This document shows, one piece after another, positions 11,063 to 21,101 of a stretch of 64,000 nt of DNA (its first letter is position 1; every line of letters starts with the position of its first letter). A model generated the notes under the pieces. The model was not told the DNA's origin, did no database searches, and saw only the letters and a program-made list of their open reading frames with translations. The stretch lies in contig RCSZ01000001.1 in NCBI GenBank assembly GCA_014898425.1, positions 1,426,001 to 1,490,000 on the forward strand. The letters are read 5' to 3'. A program made the translations under genes and the position numbers. Source of the stretch: Botryotinia globosa. Taxonomy: Eukaryota; Ascomycota; Leotiomycetes; Helotiales; Sclerotiniaceae.

Positions 11063-13569
11063 ATGTACGACGAGTCTCTTTTTCAAATTTCGCTCGATAC
11101 AATCCATTCGGGTAAAACCTACCAGAATTTCCATTCTAGGGAAGCTTATTCAAGAGAGCTTCAGCGTTTCCGAGAGAGTCTTTTAAAATCTTGTAGCCAA
11201 TGGCCACCAGAATATAATACATCAGCTAGTCCGTGTCCGCTATTGATACCTGAAAGTCATGTAAAGCATATTGAGCGACTGGGAAACGCTCTTTGTCGTT
11301 CAGTTACCAGCATTGTGGAAAGATGGTGGTCAGATCCCATTGCAGGGTTCCCACACAGAATGCCAGTCCTACCACACCAAGAAACAATACTCCGGGTGAT
11401 TATTCGTCATATAATTCAGTTTGAATTTGACCTAATAAGTTGCATAGTGGATCGAAGACGAAGGGAAGGAAATAGTCCCATCATTTTCGTCCAGACGGGG
11501 GGCATGGAGACCAGATTTTCTCTTCAACGCAGAAACTGATTCTCAGTCGAACGCGACAAAATCTACTATTGAAAACCCGCAAATATGCGAGATAAATGCC
11601 AGGTTTTTAGTCAATGGCTTCTTCGGTACTGCATTCACACATGAGGCATACCAGAAGAGTGATCTCGAATTCCTCGGATTAAAGTCGCCCGTGGAACCAT
11701 CCCAGGTCAGCTCCCACATAATTCAACTCCAAATCTGAGAAGAAAAGCAAGACTTACTTTGTACAGGTCTTTGCAACTTTTATTACCATGTTTGATATCA
11801 AAAAGCCAATCCATCTGCTTAAATCATCCGAGCCTGGACTGGATATCCATCTTTTTGAATTCTACCTCCGCGAGCGCTGTGGTTTAAAAGTGCAATTTAT
11901 TACACCAGAACAGTTGCGTCTCATCCCGAATGCGAATTCGAAATCAGGCGTAACATTATGTTGTACAGTATCATCTGCTGAGAACGCCTCCCGTGGAAAA
12001 GTTGATCTCAACGATTCGAGATTAGTTTCACCGGAGGGGGAGATCCTTGAACAGGTTCATCAGGTTGCCCTAGAGCTTCACCAATGGGAGATTGAATCCA
12101 TGAGCCAGGAGATGTTGAAAGCTTTGGCCCCACTGTGTTTAAATGATCTGCGAACAATTTTTCTTGTTCATGACAAGCGCATGCTTGGGATTGTATTGCA
12201 AGAACTTGAGTCCTTGGTTGAGATGAATGTGCTGACAACCGCAGAGGCAGAGTTGTTACGGAAAGGTATCGTGCCAACCATCTTACCAGGATCACCAGAA
12301 CTGAGAGAGTTGATACAGATTTCACACAGTAGATCCCATGTGAAAGATGATTACGTTTTAAAATTAACAGGCAGCGGCAAGGGAAAAGGCATAATTTTTG
12401 GAACAGATATTAGTGACGATGAATGGATGGACTTGCTAGGAAGCCTCTCCAAACAGTTTGTCTCGGGGTCAAACTATATCGTACAGCGCCTGATAACGCA
12501 ACCAAAATTTGATGTGATAGTTTCTTCCAAGGATGGACGACCTGTTAAGCAGCATAATAACTTAGTCGGAACATTCATGATGGCTGATGGACAACACTTG
12601 GGCACCGCATGCTGGAGGACCGGGCCGGAACGGATATGCGCCATTAGTCATGGTGGCGCGTGGATGTGCTCCCTTGTAAGAGACGCAAATTATGCCACCA
12701 ATCCAGCCACGGCGAAGTTCTCGCGTCAAAGCACTGAATTCAGCGAACATGATACAAGCTCTGACGTCCCACGCATCAATGTATCTAACCTTGATGACGC
12801 CCAAGATATCACGCACGTCAATACAATCGACGCTGCCTTACAAAAGCACGGGATTGTGATCATCACACTCGCGTTCCCCGACCCCGATAGCACCTACCTC
12901 CTCAAGCTTGTTCAAAGCCTCCAACGTCATCACGCTCATGGAGAGCCATTGGCACATAGCTCCACGCGAGGGTGGTTTTGGGACGTGAAGCCAACTCCCA
13001 AAATCGCCTCGACAGAGCATCATGCTCGCTCAGAAACTATGGATGACTTTCCATGGCACACGGATTGCTCGTATGCTTTGGAACCGCCCAAGTTCTTTGC
13101 GCTGCATGTTCTCCAGGCGGATCGATGTGGTGGCGGTACATTGTCAGTTTTACAACTCGACAAAGTTTTGAAATTAGTGAGTAAGGAGGCATTGAAAACG
13201 TTAAGCGAAGAAAAGTTTAGAATTGAAGTCCCGTCCGAGTTTGCGAATGGGACGAAGTCCGTCATCGGACCGGTATTAAAACTCGTTGGAGGCGACCAAG
13301 CCGGCTTCCAGAAAATGAAGTGCAGGTATAGAGCTGATATTATACATCCGTTGACAGAAGAGGCTGAGAGTGCCTTGAGAGAGCTTAACCAGGCGCTAGC
13401 TCAGGCGCGGATGGACAAAGGTGACCTCTGTCTGAATCTGACTCCGCAAATGCTCCCAAACGGGTCGGTTATACTGATGGATAATGGCAAATGGCTGCAT
13501 GCAAGAAACGAGGTTAAAGACCCAGAGAGGCATCTCAGGAGAATTCGTTGGGATGCGAGGGAGTTCTAG
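11063..13569 (+). CDS. ATP-grasp-like ligase fused to TauD/TfdA dioxygenase
   Basis: Exons 11063-11395, 11448-11705 and 11767-13569 join in frame to 797 residues; introns are 52 and 61 nt, both GT..AG. Residues 1-530 read like the glutathionylspermidine-synthase-type ATP-grasp fold: ERWWSDPIAGFPHRMP, then GAWRPDFLFNAE, EINARFLVNGFF, YVLKLTGSGKGKGI, YIVQRLITQPKFDVIV and GTFMMADGQHLGTACWR. Residues from about 545 are a TauD/TfdA iron(II)/2-oxoglutarate dioxygenase: metal ligands WHTD (His628, Asp630), distal His775 in WLHAR and 2OG-binding Arg near 785 in RHLRRIRW. The known chemistry would be ATP-driven amide (or ester) bond formation plus hydroxylation or desaturation. Substrate unknown. Intact. 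It could be two enzymes in other genomes; here a single frame runs through the join. Confidence 0.85.
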
Positions 13570-14119
13570 ACATCGTTGTATACAGGCTGAATGGGTCTTA
13601 TCATATTCCGAAAATACAAAACTATGGATACAACTGTAAACTTGTTTACAATCGTATGTTGATTAATAAACTTGAATAGCATCTTATTTTATTTACTCCA
13701 GGACAATAAACTGCTTGATTAAGAAGGGAGTTAGTAGAGAGGCTAGGGCCATCAATGGTCTGACTCCAAAGATGTTGCATTCTCTTAGCCCCTATTCGAA
13801 AGCGATGAGAAAAATGAGTTGAGAGAACTTGTAGACAGGCGAGGATTGAGCAAATATTTCTGACGGAATGGAAAGGATTCTTTTGAGACAAAAAACATCT
13901 TAACAAAACGGGAGCGATTGAAATGTCGACACGCTAAAGAAACTAAACTTCATTAAATATTATTCAACTACCTCTTGTAAAAAAATTAATTTAGACGACT
14001 TTTCTTCTCTTTATAATATAAAACCTTATTATAAGCTTTTAATAATTAAATTATACATATTTTTAGAGTTTTCAAAGCCTATATTATTAAAGCTAATTAT
14101 TAGTATAATATAAAGAAAG

Positions 14120-14530
14120 AATTAAGTCGAATGCCTCACTTTCGGGGCACCCCTCTTTTAGGCTACCCTTTTACATCAAAAATCACTTTTTTAGTTTATT
14201 AATATCTTTATTAATATTGAATATAATTTAATAAAAACTTATATTTATATAATTTAAATTATTCTAGACTTATAATAAAAAATTTAGATTTTTAAGATTT
14301 TTGTGAATCGATTTCTGAGGCTTTAAAATATCGATTTTCAATTTACACATATAAATTTAAATTTTTATAAAATCTTTAATAACTTTTTAATAACAGTTAT
14401 TAAAAGAAGATTATACATCTTTTTGAAGACTTCAAATCTAAATCTATATAGAAATTCAAAAAAAATTCAAATAAATAAATAAATAAATATAGAGATATAA
14501 TATACAGTGAGTGATATAAATAATTCCTAT
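14120..14530 (-). repeat. Diverged copy of the 1171-1794 element
   Basis: Read on the minus strand this follows the interior of the 1171-1794 element: the 'atattaataga' tract, the run of 'aaaatctaaa' words and the 'actcactataatatc'-type end appear in the same order. Clear TIRs are not retained. Confidence 0.5.
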
Positions 14531-14559
14531 AATTTTATATAGGGTATCTGTAAGTGTGA

Positions 14560-14700
14560 TTGAAGTAAAAGAGATAATATTTAGGATTAGGAGCAAGGAC
14601 CAAGATAATGGTCCTTGCTTACCTAATCTACGCTAAGCTAATTTAGTGTATATGCACGTGATACATGATCATGTGCTTAAAAGTATAACAGTATCCCTTT
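14560..14700. repeat. Short dispersed repeat, copy 1
   Basis: Contains 'ggtccttgcttacctaatct' followed by 'aagctaatttagt' and 'atgcacgtgata'. The same order occurs at about 62920-63005. 'aaccaagat'-type and 'caaggaccaagat' flanks suggest a small hairpin. Possibly an end of a degraded transposon. Confidence 0.5.
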
Positions 14701-15805
14701 AAATATTTATTTATAAGGGATTTATTTTTTTCAAAATCTTCCAAGATAAATATCTTAAAAATTTATAATAGAATTTTATAATTTATTTGGATTTCTTATA
14801 TTAAATAAATGAATTCTTTATTTCCCCCCCCCAAAAAATATATATCTATTAAATTTAAATATAAATAAAAGTAAAAAAATTAAAAGACGAAGGCAGGGAG
14901 ATATTTTAAAAGGAAAAATTAAAAAGCTTTGAAAAATAATAATATTTATAATAAATGAAATCTTAAATATAAGATATTATATATTACATAAGAATACGTT
15001 CAATCTTATCAAAAATCAGATTTTTTCAATGTGATTATATAATACAGTCACATGACTTGGTTCTGGTTAAATCACATGATTGTACAACACAAAATAAAGC
15101 TTCCAGATTATCATATCTAATAAGAGTATACCTATACCCAATCACATTTTGAAAAGTAATTGCCACGCCCTCTGATATATATAGAGCGAATATCCGTCGA
15201 ATTCTCCAAATGATTATCCGGGTGCACCTGGGTTATACCCGCCCCATACCCAACCCTGATATACTCTTGAGACTAAAGGGAACACGGAGCCGATATTAGC
15301 AAGGTTGCTTGTATTGCTTGGCTAGGGCCGTCCTTTCAACAACTTCATCCATCTCAACCTCTCAGTCAACAATTTTCAGATGCGCAGCCTCTGCGTCACT
15401 TAGATTACTCTGTATATGCATGAAATCACTAGCACTGCTATCCTAGACGACCAAATAAAGGAGGACTGTCACAGCTTTTTAGAGATAATGCTTGTAAAGT
15501 TACCGGGGAGTGTAAAGGCTGGCATGGTAGACTGGAAATGGTAGCTCAGCTGGTTCGCGAACATACTAGTCCATAAACTTGGCCCAATCATTTTGAATTT
15601 CGGTCTGGGTTAGATGCATATTCCACTGAGAGCCGATCAGTAACCGCACTCTTTGTGGCCGAGAAATTCAGGCTGTGGTGGAATTGCGTCTGTTTTCTTG
15701 TAATCAAGCGCGCTTGCTGTAAACATTCCGTCTCCTATAGTCTCATTACTTTAGTGACCAAACAAGCGTCTCTGATCACCACATCAAGTCTTCATTGCAG
15801 GAAGT

Positions 15806-16687
15806 ATGCTTTTCAATCTTTGCTCTACGAATTTCAAATATTCTTCTATTGAAGATGATGATCCATCTTTTACCCAGCGATTTTCACATTCTCTGAGTCA
15901 TGCTCTACGCTTCTGGAGAGAGGCAATCATTATCTGCCTTGTTGTCATCTGTACAATTCTCACCACTGAGGACGTTTATATGCATTCCCATTTACCTCAG
16001 TTTAATGGTGTCAAGAATTATCGTGAGCAAATTTGAAGTGACTAAACAATTCAAATTACTTACACCTGTGTTAGATCTTACATCGGAAAAAAATCGTTGG
16101 AGACAATTTCAATGGAATACCAATCTGTATAGCTCAGCGGATTCTCGGAATGAAGAGTACATCAATACAGCTTGGGATCAGATCGTTCCTGCTTTTGGCA
16201 TTGTTGCTGTTGACCATGAATGGGCGGCAGAACACAACCTTCCCGCAAGCATGAGCCTCCCTTCAAATGCCTCCAGAGGGGTCTACATTGTTGATGCGTG
16301 AGTGCTCTTCTGTATCTGAGCAAGCATTTTATTCATGTCGATAGTTACCACCAGATCCATTGTTTAACGATCATTCGAAAAACACTCGTCGAGCTTGCAT
16401 CGGGTCGGCCACTGTCGAAACCAGTGCAGCACTCAAAGCACTGCTTTGACAGTCTACTTCAGTATATAATTTGCGGAAACTCTGGTGACACATTGTTATA
16501 CACGCTGGGAAACAATGAAACTGGTAATGGGCAGCTTCGGAATTGCATTGATTGGAATAGTCGGAAGCACTGGGTGAAGTCAAACTCAGCTTGTTATGCT
16601 GATGGCGATCATCCAATTCCTCTGTATGATCATTTTGATCATTGCGAAAACAAGGACGATGGAATCCATCTATACGGTAATCTTTGA
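15806..16687 (+). CDS. DUF3328 / UstYa-type oxidase 1
   Basis: Exons 15806-16022, 16075-16297 and 16345-16687 give 260 residues; introns are 52 and 47 nt with GTGAGC/GTGAGT donors. The start MLFNLCSTNFKYSSIEDDD fits the YSSLEDD-type N terminus of the family. One membrane segment spans about residues 39-54. The catalytic-type motifs HQIHC (149-153) and HSKHC (176-180) are both intact. UstYa-family proteins (named from ustiloxin biosynthesis) are single-pass membrane oxidases, probably metal-dependent, that install cross-links or rings on fungal RiPPs such as ustiloxin, asperipin, phomopsin and victorin, and also act on some other peptides. It is tail-to-tail with the precursor gene, with 253 bases between stops. 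Best read as one half of a UstYa/UstYb pair with the gene at 17775. Confidence 0.92.
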
Positions 16688-16940
16688 ACCAAGGACGCTG
16701 TACATATTAAATAGGAAGATGTACTAAGGGCATGAGTAGTTTTTGCAGTTCACATTTGCGATTTGAGTTTGCGTTAGACTTTGAATTCCAATGTGATTTC
16801 TTAAATAATGGCTATGAGAAACTTTAGTTTGACACTGCAGTTGCTAAAATGATCGTGCAATTGTTCTAACGCGAGGCGTATTGGAGATAGATGCACATTT
16901 CCCTCTGGAAAAGTACTAGCCAACACGCTCTCATCAGAGC

Positions 16941-17245
16941 CTACCACCCCTCGGCGATCAATGTACCATCAGTGATGGTCTCTTCTCGCTTCCAACCCTC
17001 GGCGATCAATGTACCATCAGTGATGGTCTCTTCTCGCTTCCAACCCTCGGCGATCAATTTACCATCAGTGACGGTCTCCGAATTTTGATTGCGTGCTAAT
17101 CGGGGCCCAGATGTGGAGGTCGTTGCAACTTAGATACGTTAGCTTCTCCAACAGCGATATTCATAAATGAACTTAACGTACGAGGCATTGCTGCTATCTG
17201 CCCGACCAGAAAGAAGCCGACGAGTGATTTTAGAGTGAGCTGCAT
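16941..17245 (-). CDS. Putative secreted RiPP precursor with Lys-Arg repeats
   Basis: Two exons, 17182-17245 and 16941-17128, are split by a 53-nt intron (17129-17181; donor GTACGT, branch GCTAAC, acceptor TAAG). Together they encode 83 residues. Exon 1 is a classic signal peptide, MQLTLKSLVGFFLVGQIAA, with likely cleavage near residue 19. After a short linker come three repeats: residues 39-51 ETVTDGKLIAEGW, then EETITDGTLIAEGW twice, ending at Trp83 and the stop. Lys-Arg pairs at 52-53 and 68-69 separate the units and fit Kex2 processing. In dikaritin-type precursors (ustiloxin, phomopsin, asperipin, victorin) the core lies just before Lys-Arg, so the candidate core is LIAEGW or slightly longer. 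The gene lies between two UstYa-type oxidases. A TATA-like box (tataaaat, about 17328-17335) lies about 85 bases upstream of the ATG. The unspliced exon 2 has no ATG, so simple ORF searches miss it. Splicing and function are inferred. Confidence 0.88.
16948..17087. repeat. 48-bp tandem repeat coding the precursor cores
   Basis: Units start at 16948, 16996 and 17044 on the + strand, 48 bp apart. The first two are identical apart from the flank; the third differs at a few positions and is cut short. 48 bp equals 16 codons, so the minus-strand frame is kept. A + strand frame across it (16891-17088) is also open only because the unit is a multiple of three. Confidence 0.9.
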
Positions 17246-17774
17246 GACGAAACTTGTATATTCTTAAAATGAAACTGGTTCTGCGGAAAGGCGTATGTCT
17301 ACGAAACTGGGTAGAGGTCACAATGAAATTTTATACTCTCTTGACAGTGAGAGATGGACTTCTATATCAACCCAGCTTACTGATAGTGTAATATCCGATA
17401 ATGTGACTAAGAATTAAGTCATTGGGTTGACAGTTTGAAGCATAAGATTGATCAACGTTTCCTTGACTTCACCTGGCTAGTCTTCAACCGCACAATTGCT
17501 TCGAGTACTTGCCTTCTAGTTTATGCAACAGGGGGGGGGGGGGGGGGGGCGGAAACCCCCCTGAGATGCAGGTCGATTCGATGCAGACCAATTCGCAATT
17601 TGAAAGAAAGAAAGAAAGCATAATATGCGATTCGCTGACTAGAAATAGCCTTTCCAACCCGGTGAGACTATTCGGTTCTGCCTCGATATTTACAGTCCTT
17701 TAAATTGGGTTGATGAAGCGACAGTAAAGACCTTTACACTCCATCATACCTTTATCAAAATTGCCTATCAAAAA
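17246..17774. promoter_or_regulatory. Divergent promoter shared by precursor and second UstYa gene
   Basis: This 529-base spacer separates the minus-strand precursor from the plus-strand DUF3328 gene, so it should drive both. It holds a TATA-like box for the precursor (17328-17335) and a run of 19 G residues (17531-17549) directly upstream of the DUF3328 gene, followed by a short 'gaaa' repeat. The G-run may form a quadruplex, and its length is prone to sequencing error. No operator with a known name recognised. Confidence 0.55.
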
Positions 17775-18624
17775 ATGTCCCTACAGACTCGAGCATCTGC
17801 AAGTGGGGCTTCACTCTCGTACTGCAATGATGCATGTGATTTGGCCGAGCCACCTTCTAAAAATCAGAGTACACCATCCTCCGCAACCTACCCCCCAATG
17901 TTTTTGCGTCCTGCAGTTTCGATTCTTCTTTTGCTTACCTTGCTCGCTTGCAATATTTTTCTTTACATACAGAATAGACGGCTCTTACTATCTGCCAATG
18001 ACCATGGTTTTAGTTAGTCATTACTCTCTTGAGGCGAGGAATTTCCTTCGTAGTTGGCAAGACTGATACCCAGATAGCTGGAAGCTATGCAACAGGCAAA
18101 ACGTGGAAGCAGTTTCGAACATACACAGATTTCAGCAACATAAACCAGTCGATATCCGATGCAGCATGGGATCATTTTACCACCAATGGCTTTGTTGCGA
18201 TACCACATGACGAGGCCGCTAATTATGGGTTGCCATCAGCACAAAACTTTCCAGACAATCCCAATAAGGGCATTTACGTATTGAGTGGGTTTCATGAGTT
18301 ACATTGTGTGGTGAGTAGAAGTACTACGCAGCTTCAAGCGTATCAAGGCTGACTCGAAACCAGATTTATCTTCGAGATACAATAAAATCCCTGCAAGCTG
18401 GGAAATCTGTAGATAAGAATTTGATACACATCAATCACTGTTACGATACCTTGCGTCAGGCTATTCAGTGTCGGGCAGACGATACGCCGCTCTACACCCC
18501 GTACAAATCAAGGCTTACCGGAGATGGACAGTTTAGGCTGTGTCGGGACTGGGGTGCCCTAACCATTTGGGCACAAGATCACTCTGCTTGCTGGCCTACC
18601 GGCCATTGTGCAGATCTTCCGTAG
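17775..18624 (+). CDS. DUF3328 / UstYa-type oxidase 2
   Basis: Exons 17775-18012, 18078-18310 and 18364-18624 give 243 residues. Intron 2 is 53 nt with a GTGAGT donor and CTGAC branch. Intron 1 is best taken as 65 nt (CTGAT branch), although a 41-nt version is also in frame. A cytosolic N terminus is followed by one membrane segment at about residues 44-65. HELHC (152-156) and HINHC (179-183) are intact, as is the late DWGALTIWAQDHSACW block typical of the family. It is transcribed away from the precursor from a shared spacer. UstYa/UstYb-type pairs often act together on one peptide, so this and the gene at 15806 are the natural pair. The two proteins are clearly diverged, not recent duplicates. 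Confidence 0.92.
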
Positions 18625-19715
18625 TTTATATAACGGGTCAGCCCAAATATCATTAAATTGGTGGTGCAGGAAATTTGGAATTCCAGACCGGGCTTTGGCT
18701 TACCATGTATGCTACATTAATCTTATTAGGAAAGAATTTACTGTGATGCAACCTAATCGTTGAATCTTTCTCTGCCTCGGTACCGTCTTTAGCGATGATC
18801 GTTGCCATTACTGAAGATCTAAAATGACGCATGTCAGGCGGGTGAGGTAAGCTATTGTGGATCTTGCGGCACAGCGATCCTTTCTGATGATTTGTCGAAA
18901 TTAACGATAAAAGCCGTCATGCGGCACATGAACGAGACTAACTTGTGTCCACTGTCAAGTACCGGGTTCAATAAATCCAAGCCAAAGCTCGTGGATAGAT
19001 TGGACAGAAATCTGAGCGCCTTCCTCTTCACTGGGTTGGTAGCTTTAGTTTTTGCACGCTACACGAATAGCTCGCCTACGTGAGGGTGTGATTTCTCATT
19101 CTTCAAACGTGGATCATTGGTTCGATTTTCGAGGAGCTCGTAGTTACATTCTTCCTGGTATTTCGATTTTTATTTTTGAAGTATCAGCCACAGGTTGGCT
19201 TGTTACAAGGTTCACGCTCTTTTATGGACATACATTGGCGCATATGTGATCATGAGTTGCCCGTGGTGTGGCTGTCAGGCCGCAGGTGCAGCGACCATCC
19301 GGAAAGCACTTTTTATCCTCGATATCGCAAACTATCACCGTCTTGATGTCGGACGATCCTGGGGAACAGCAATTGTATCTAGCGTTGCCTGAAGTTCATC
19401 ACTATATTAGGGACTCGTGTGAAACTGCTCATTATCATAAGATTAAACTTCGGCGTTCAATCACATTGTGAGTTATGGTTCTCCCAATAAACGGAACGTT
19501 TAGATCTCACCTAGCAATTTACAAAGTTGTTTTGCGGCTCATTATTGTTGTATTTATTTCTACTAGGTCGAGAGCCCGAGAATACAACTTGTTTTGAGAG
19601 ATAGATCTAGAGGTAGCACCCATGAATAACCATTTCAGGTGGTGCCAGACTCACGCCGTATTGTCATCGAAGGCTTGAACTGTGCGCGTTCTAGTATCGC
19701 ACCATCAAAGTTTGT
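18625..19715. other. Intergenic, no gene recognised
   Basis: Normal composition but no frame with a domain or signal peptide that I trust. I looked here for a second precursor with Lys-Arg repeats on both strands and saw none. A short minus-strand frame around 18810 lacks support. Confidence 0.4.
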
Positions 19716-21101
19716 CTAATATTGTTCCACCTCATCTCTTACGCGGATTTCATGTTTCGATAGAGTACCTTGTTGCTCTAAATCGTGCGCCGCAACAATG
19801 TAGGTTTCTAGAGTACCTTCATTTTTACCTCGAAGGTTTGAGCGAGATGAAGAGGATTTTCCCGATTGATCCAAGCTATCGAGGCGCTGAATTCCCGGCT
19901 CACTGATTCCATGTGACTCCAAAGAACGCATAGCTAGAGCACTCTTGATTCCACTAAGAATAGAACCAGGGGACACCTTGCCATATAAAGACCTTAAAGT
20001 TGGCAAGCACACGACAACAACACCGAGACCACATTCTATCATTGTCCAGAATAGTAGGTAGGTCACTAGGGCTACAATCTGTTAGTGTAACTTCTTCAAA
20101 ATCTTGCTTGGGATCTGATGGATGCAGTACTCTCGCCGTCTGATTGTGAAAACGCATTCACGATATAAACAATGTATATTGCCATTCGCGCAGCTGAGGC
20201 TGCAAGTGTACTAGATTCTATCTGTTAGTATTAGTGTAGGTGAATGCTGTGGATATGACTTACAGAAATCCGACGAGAAAGACGGCAATGACTGCAAGTT
20301 TACGACGGACAGTCATGTGTAACCCCCAAATCTAAACGCAAATTTAGCTTTTGCCAAATGGTTATCATGAGAGTGTCTTTCACCTTAGGAATTGGCAGAG
20401 TCCAAATGAAAACATCCATTATGAAGTCGGAAATTGCATAGCCCTCGAGGAAAGGTAGCTGAGCACTGCATTTTGACGCAATGACCACAACAGGCCCCCA
20501 AGCGGAACGAGGGTCGGTCTTGCATAGAAAAATAGCCCCAATCCCCATAGCCAGCATCCATACAATGACAAAAACAATGAAGGTCATGTTTATGATGTCA
20601 AATGCAGTTTTTGTCCCCGTATAGAAGATTCTGCGATAGAAGAACAGGATACTGAGCTTGAGCAGCCCAAACTCGAAAGCTCCTATCCAATCGAAGAAGT
20701 ACTGAATCTGTAGACGGATTGTCAGCAGACATGAAGAGCTGTTCGAAATAGTTCTTGCATACCTTTAAGAGCCTGACCTGACGGTCGGAATCAGAGAACA
20801 AGTAACCATCTGGGCCCGGAATATCAGGAGCAGGGAGATGGTCCCCTAGAGCTTTTGTCGCGGCTCCCCATATGAGAAGTCCAGAAAGAATACATTCTAT
20901 CGCCTGAATGCAAATTAGAAACGTCAAAAGATGCGAAGTCAGTGGGGCACATACCAATGCTGGAACAGTCAACCAGTCGTCAATTCCGAGTCTAATCCTG
21001 GCATTGACCCGAGTATAGAAGCGCAAAGAGACTGCCACAAGTCCAAGTATGGGAAATAGAATGCTGATGGCAATGATAGCGGCGGGGTTGGAGTATGTCA
21101 T
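19716..21101 (-). CDS. Fungal rhodopsin-like (Pth11/SAT4-type) integral membrane protein
   Basis: Start MTYSNPAAIIAISILFPILG, then RFYTRVNARIRLGIDDWL, typical of the fungal rhodopsin-like domain with its DDW motif. Exons that join in frame: 20955-21101, 20763-20903, 20384-20707, 20264-20331 and an exon from 20210; introns 51, 55, 52 and 53 nt. Several membrane segments are obvious, and the later FWTMIECGLGVVVVCLPTLR block matches the last helix of the family. The link between the 20210 exon and the final block (from about 20090) needs two frame changes that I cannot explain with normal introns, so the 3' part may be damaged. These proteins are membrane sensors or unknown, and are common in secondary-metabolite clusters. 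Its place between UstYa and P450 genes suggests cluster membership (inference). Confidence 0.75.

Larger units (their letters stand above)
13570..15805. other. AT-rich spacer with repeats before the RiPP-type cluster
   Basis: No gene seen. About 13920-15000 is an AT island. It holds a diverged inverted relative of the element at 1171-1794 (about 14120-14530) and a 'caaggaccaagat' motif repeat shared with about 62920-63005. The last 700 bases have normal composition and contain the upstream region of the DUF3328 gene. Confidence 0.6.

Noticed and set aside
16891..17088. Plus-strand 65-codon frame with three repeats of a PSAINVPSVMVSSRFQ-type unit
   Set aside because: It is the mirror of the minus-strand precursor exon. 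It has no signal peptide and no dibasic sites, while the minus strand has both plus a correct intron. It stays open only because the DNA unit is a multiple of three.
17139..17321. Minus-strand 60-codon frame over the precursor's first exon
   Set aside because: Runs through the signal exon in the wrong frame and into the intron; very basic with no motif.
18892..19471. Overlapping short plus-strand frames between the second UstYa gene and the membrane protein
   Set aside because: No motif, no consistent splicing and no Lys-Arg repeat; probably chance.
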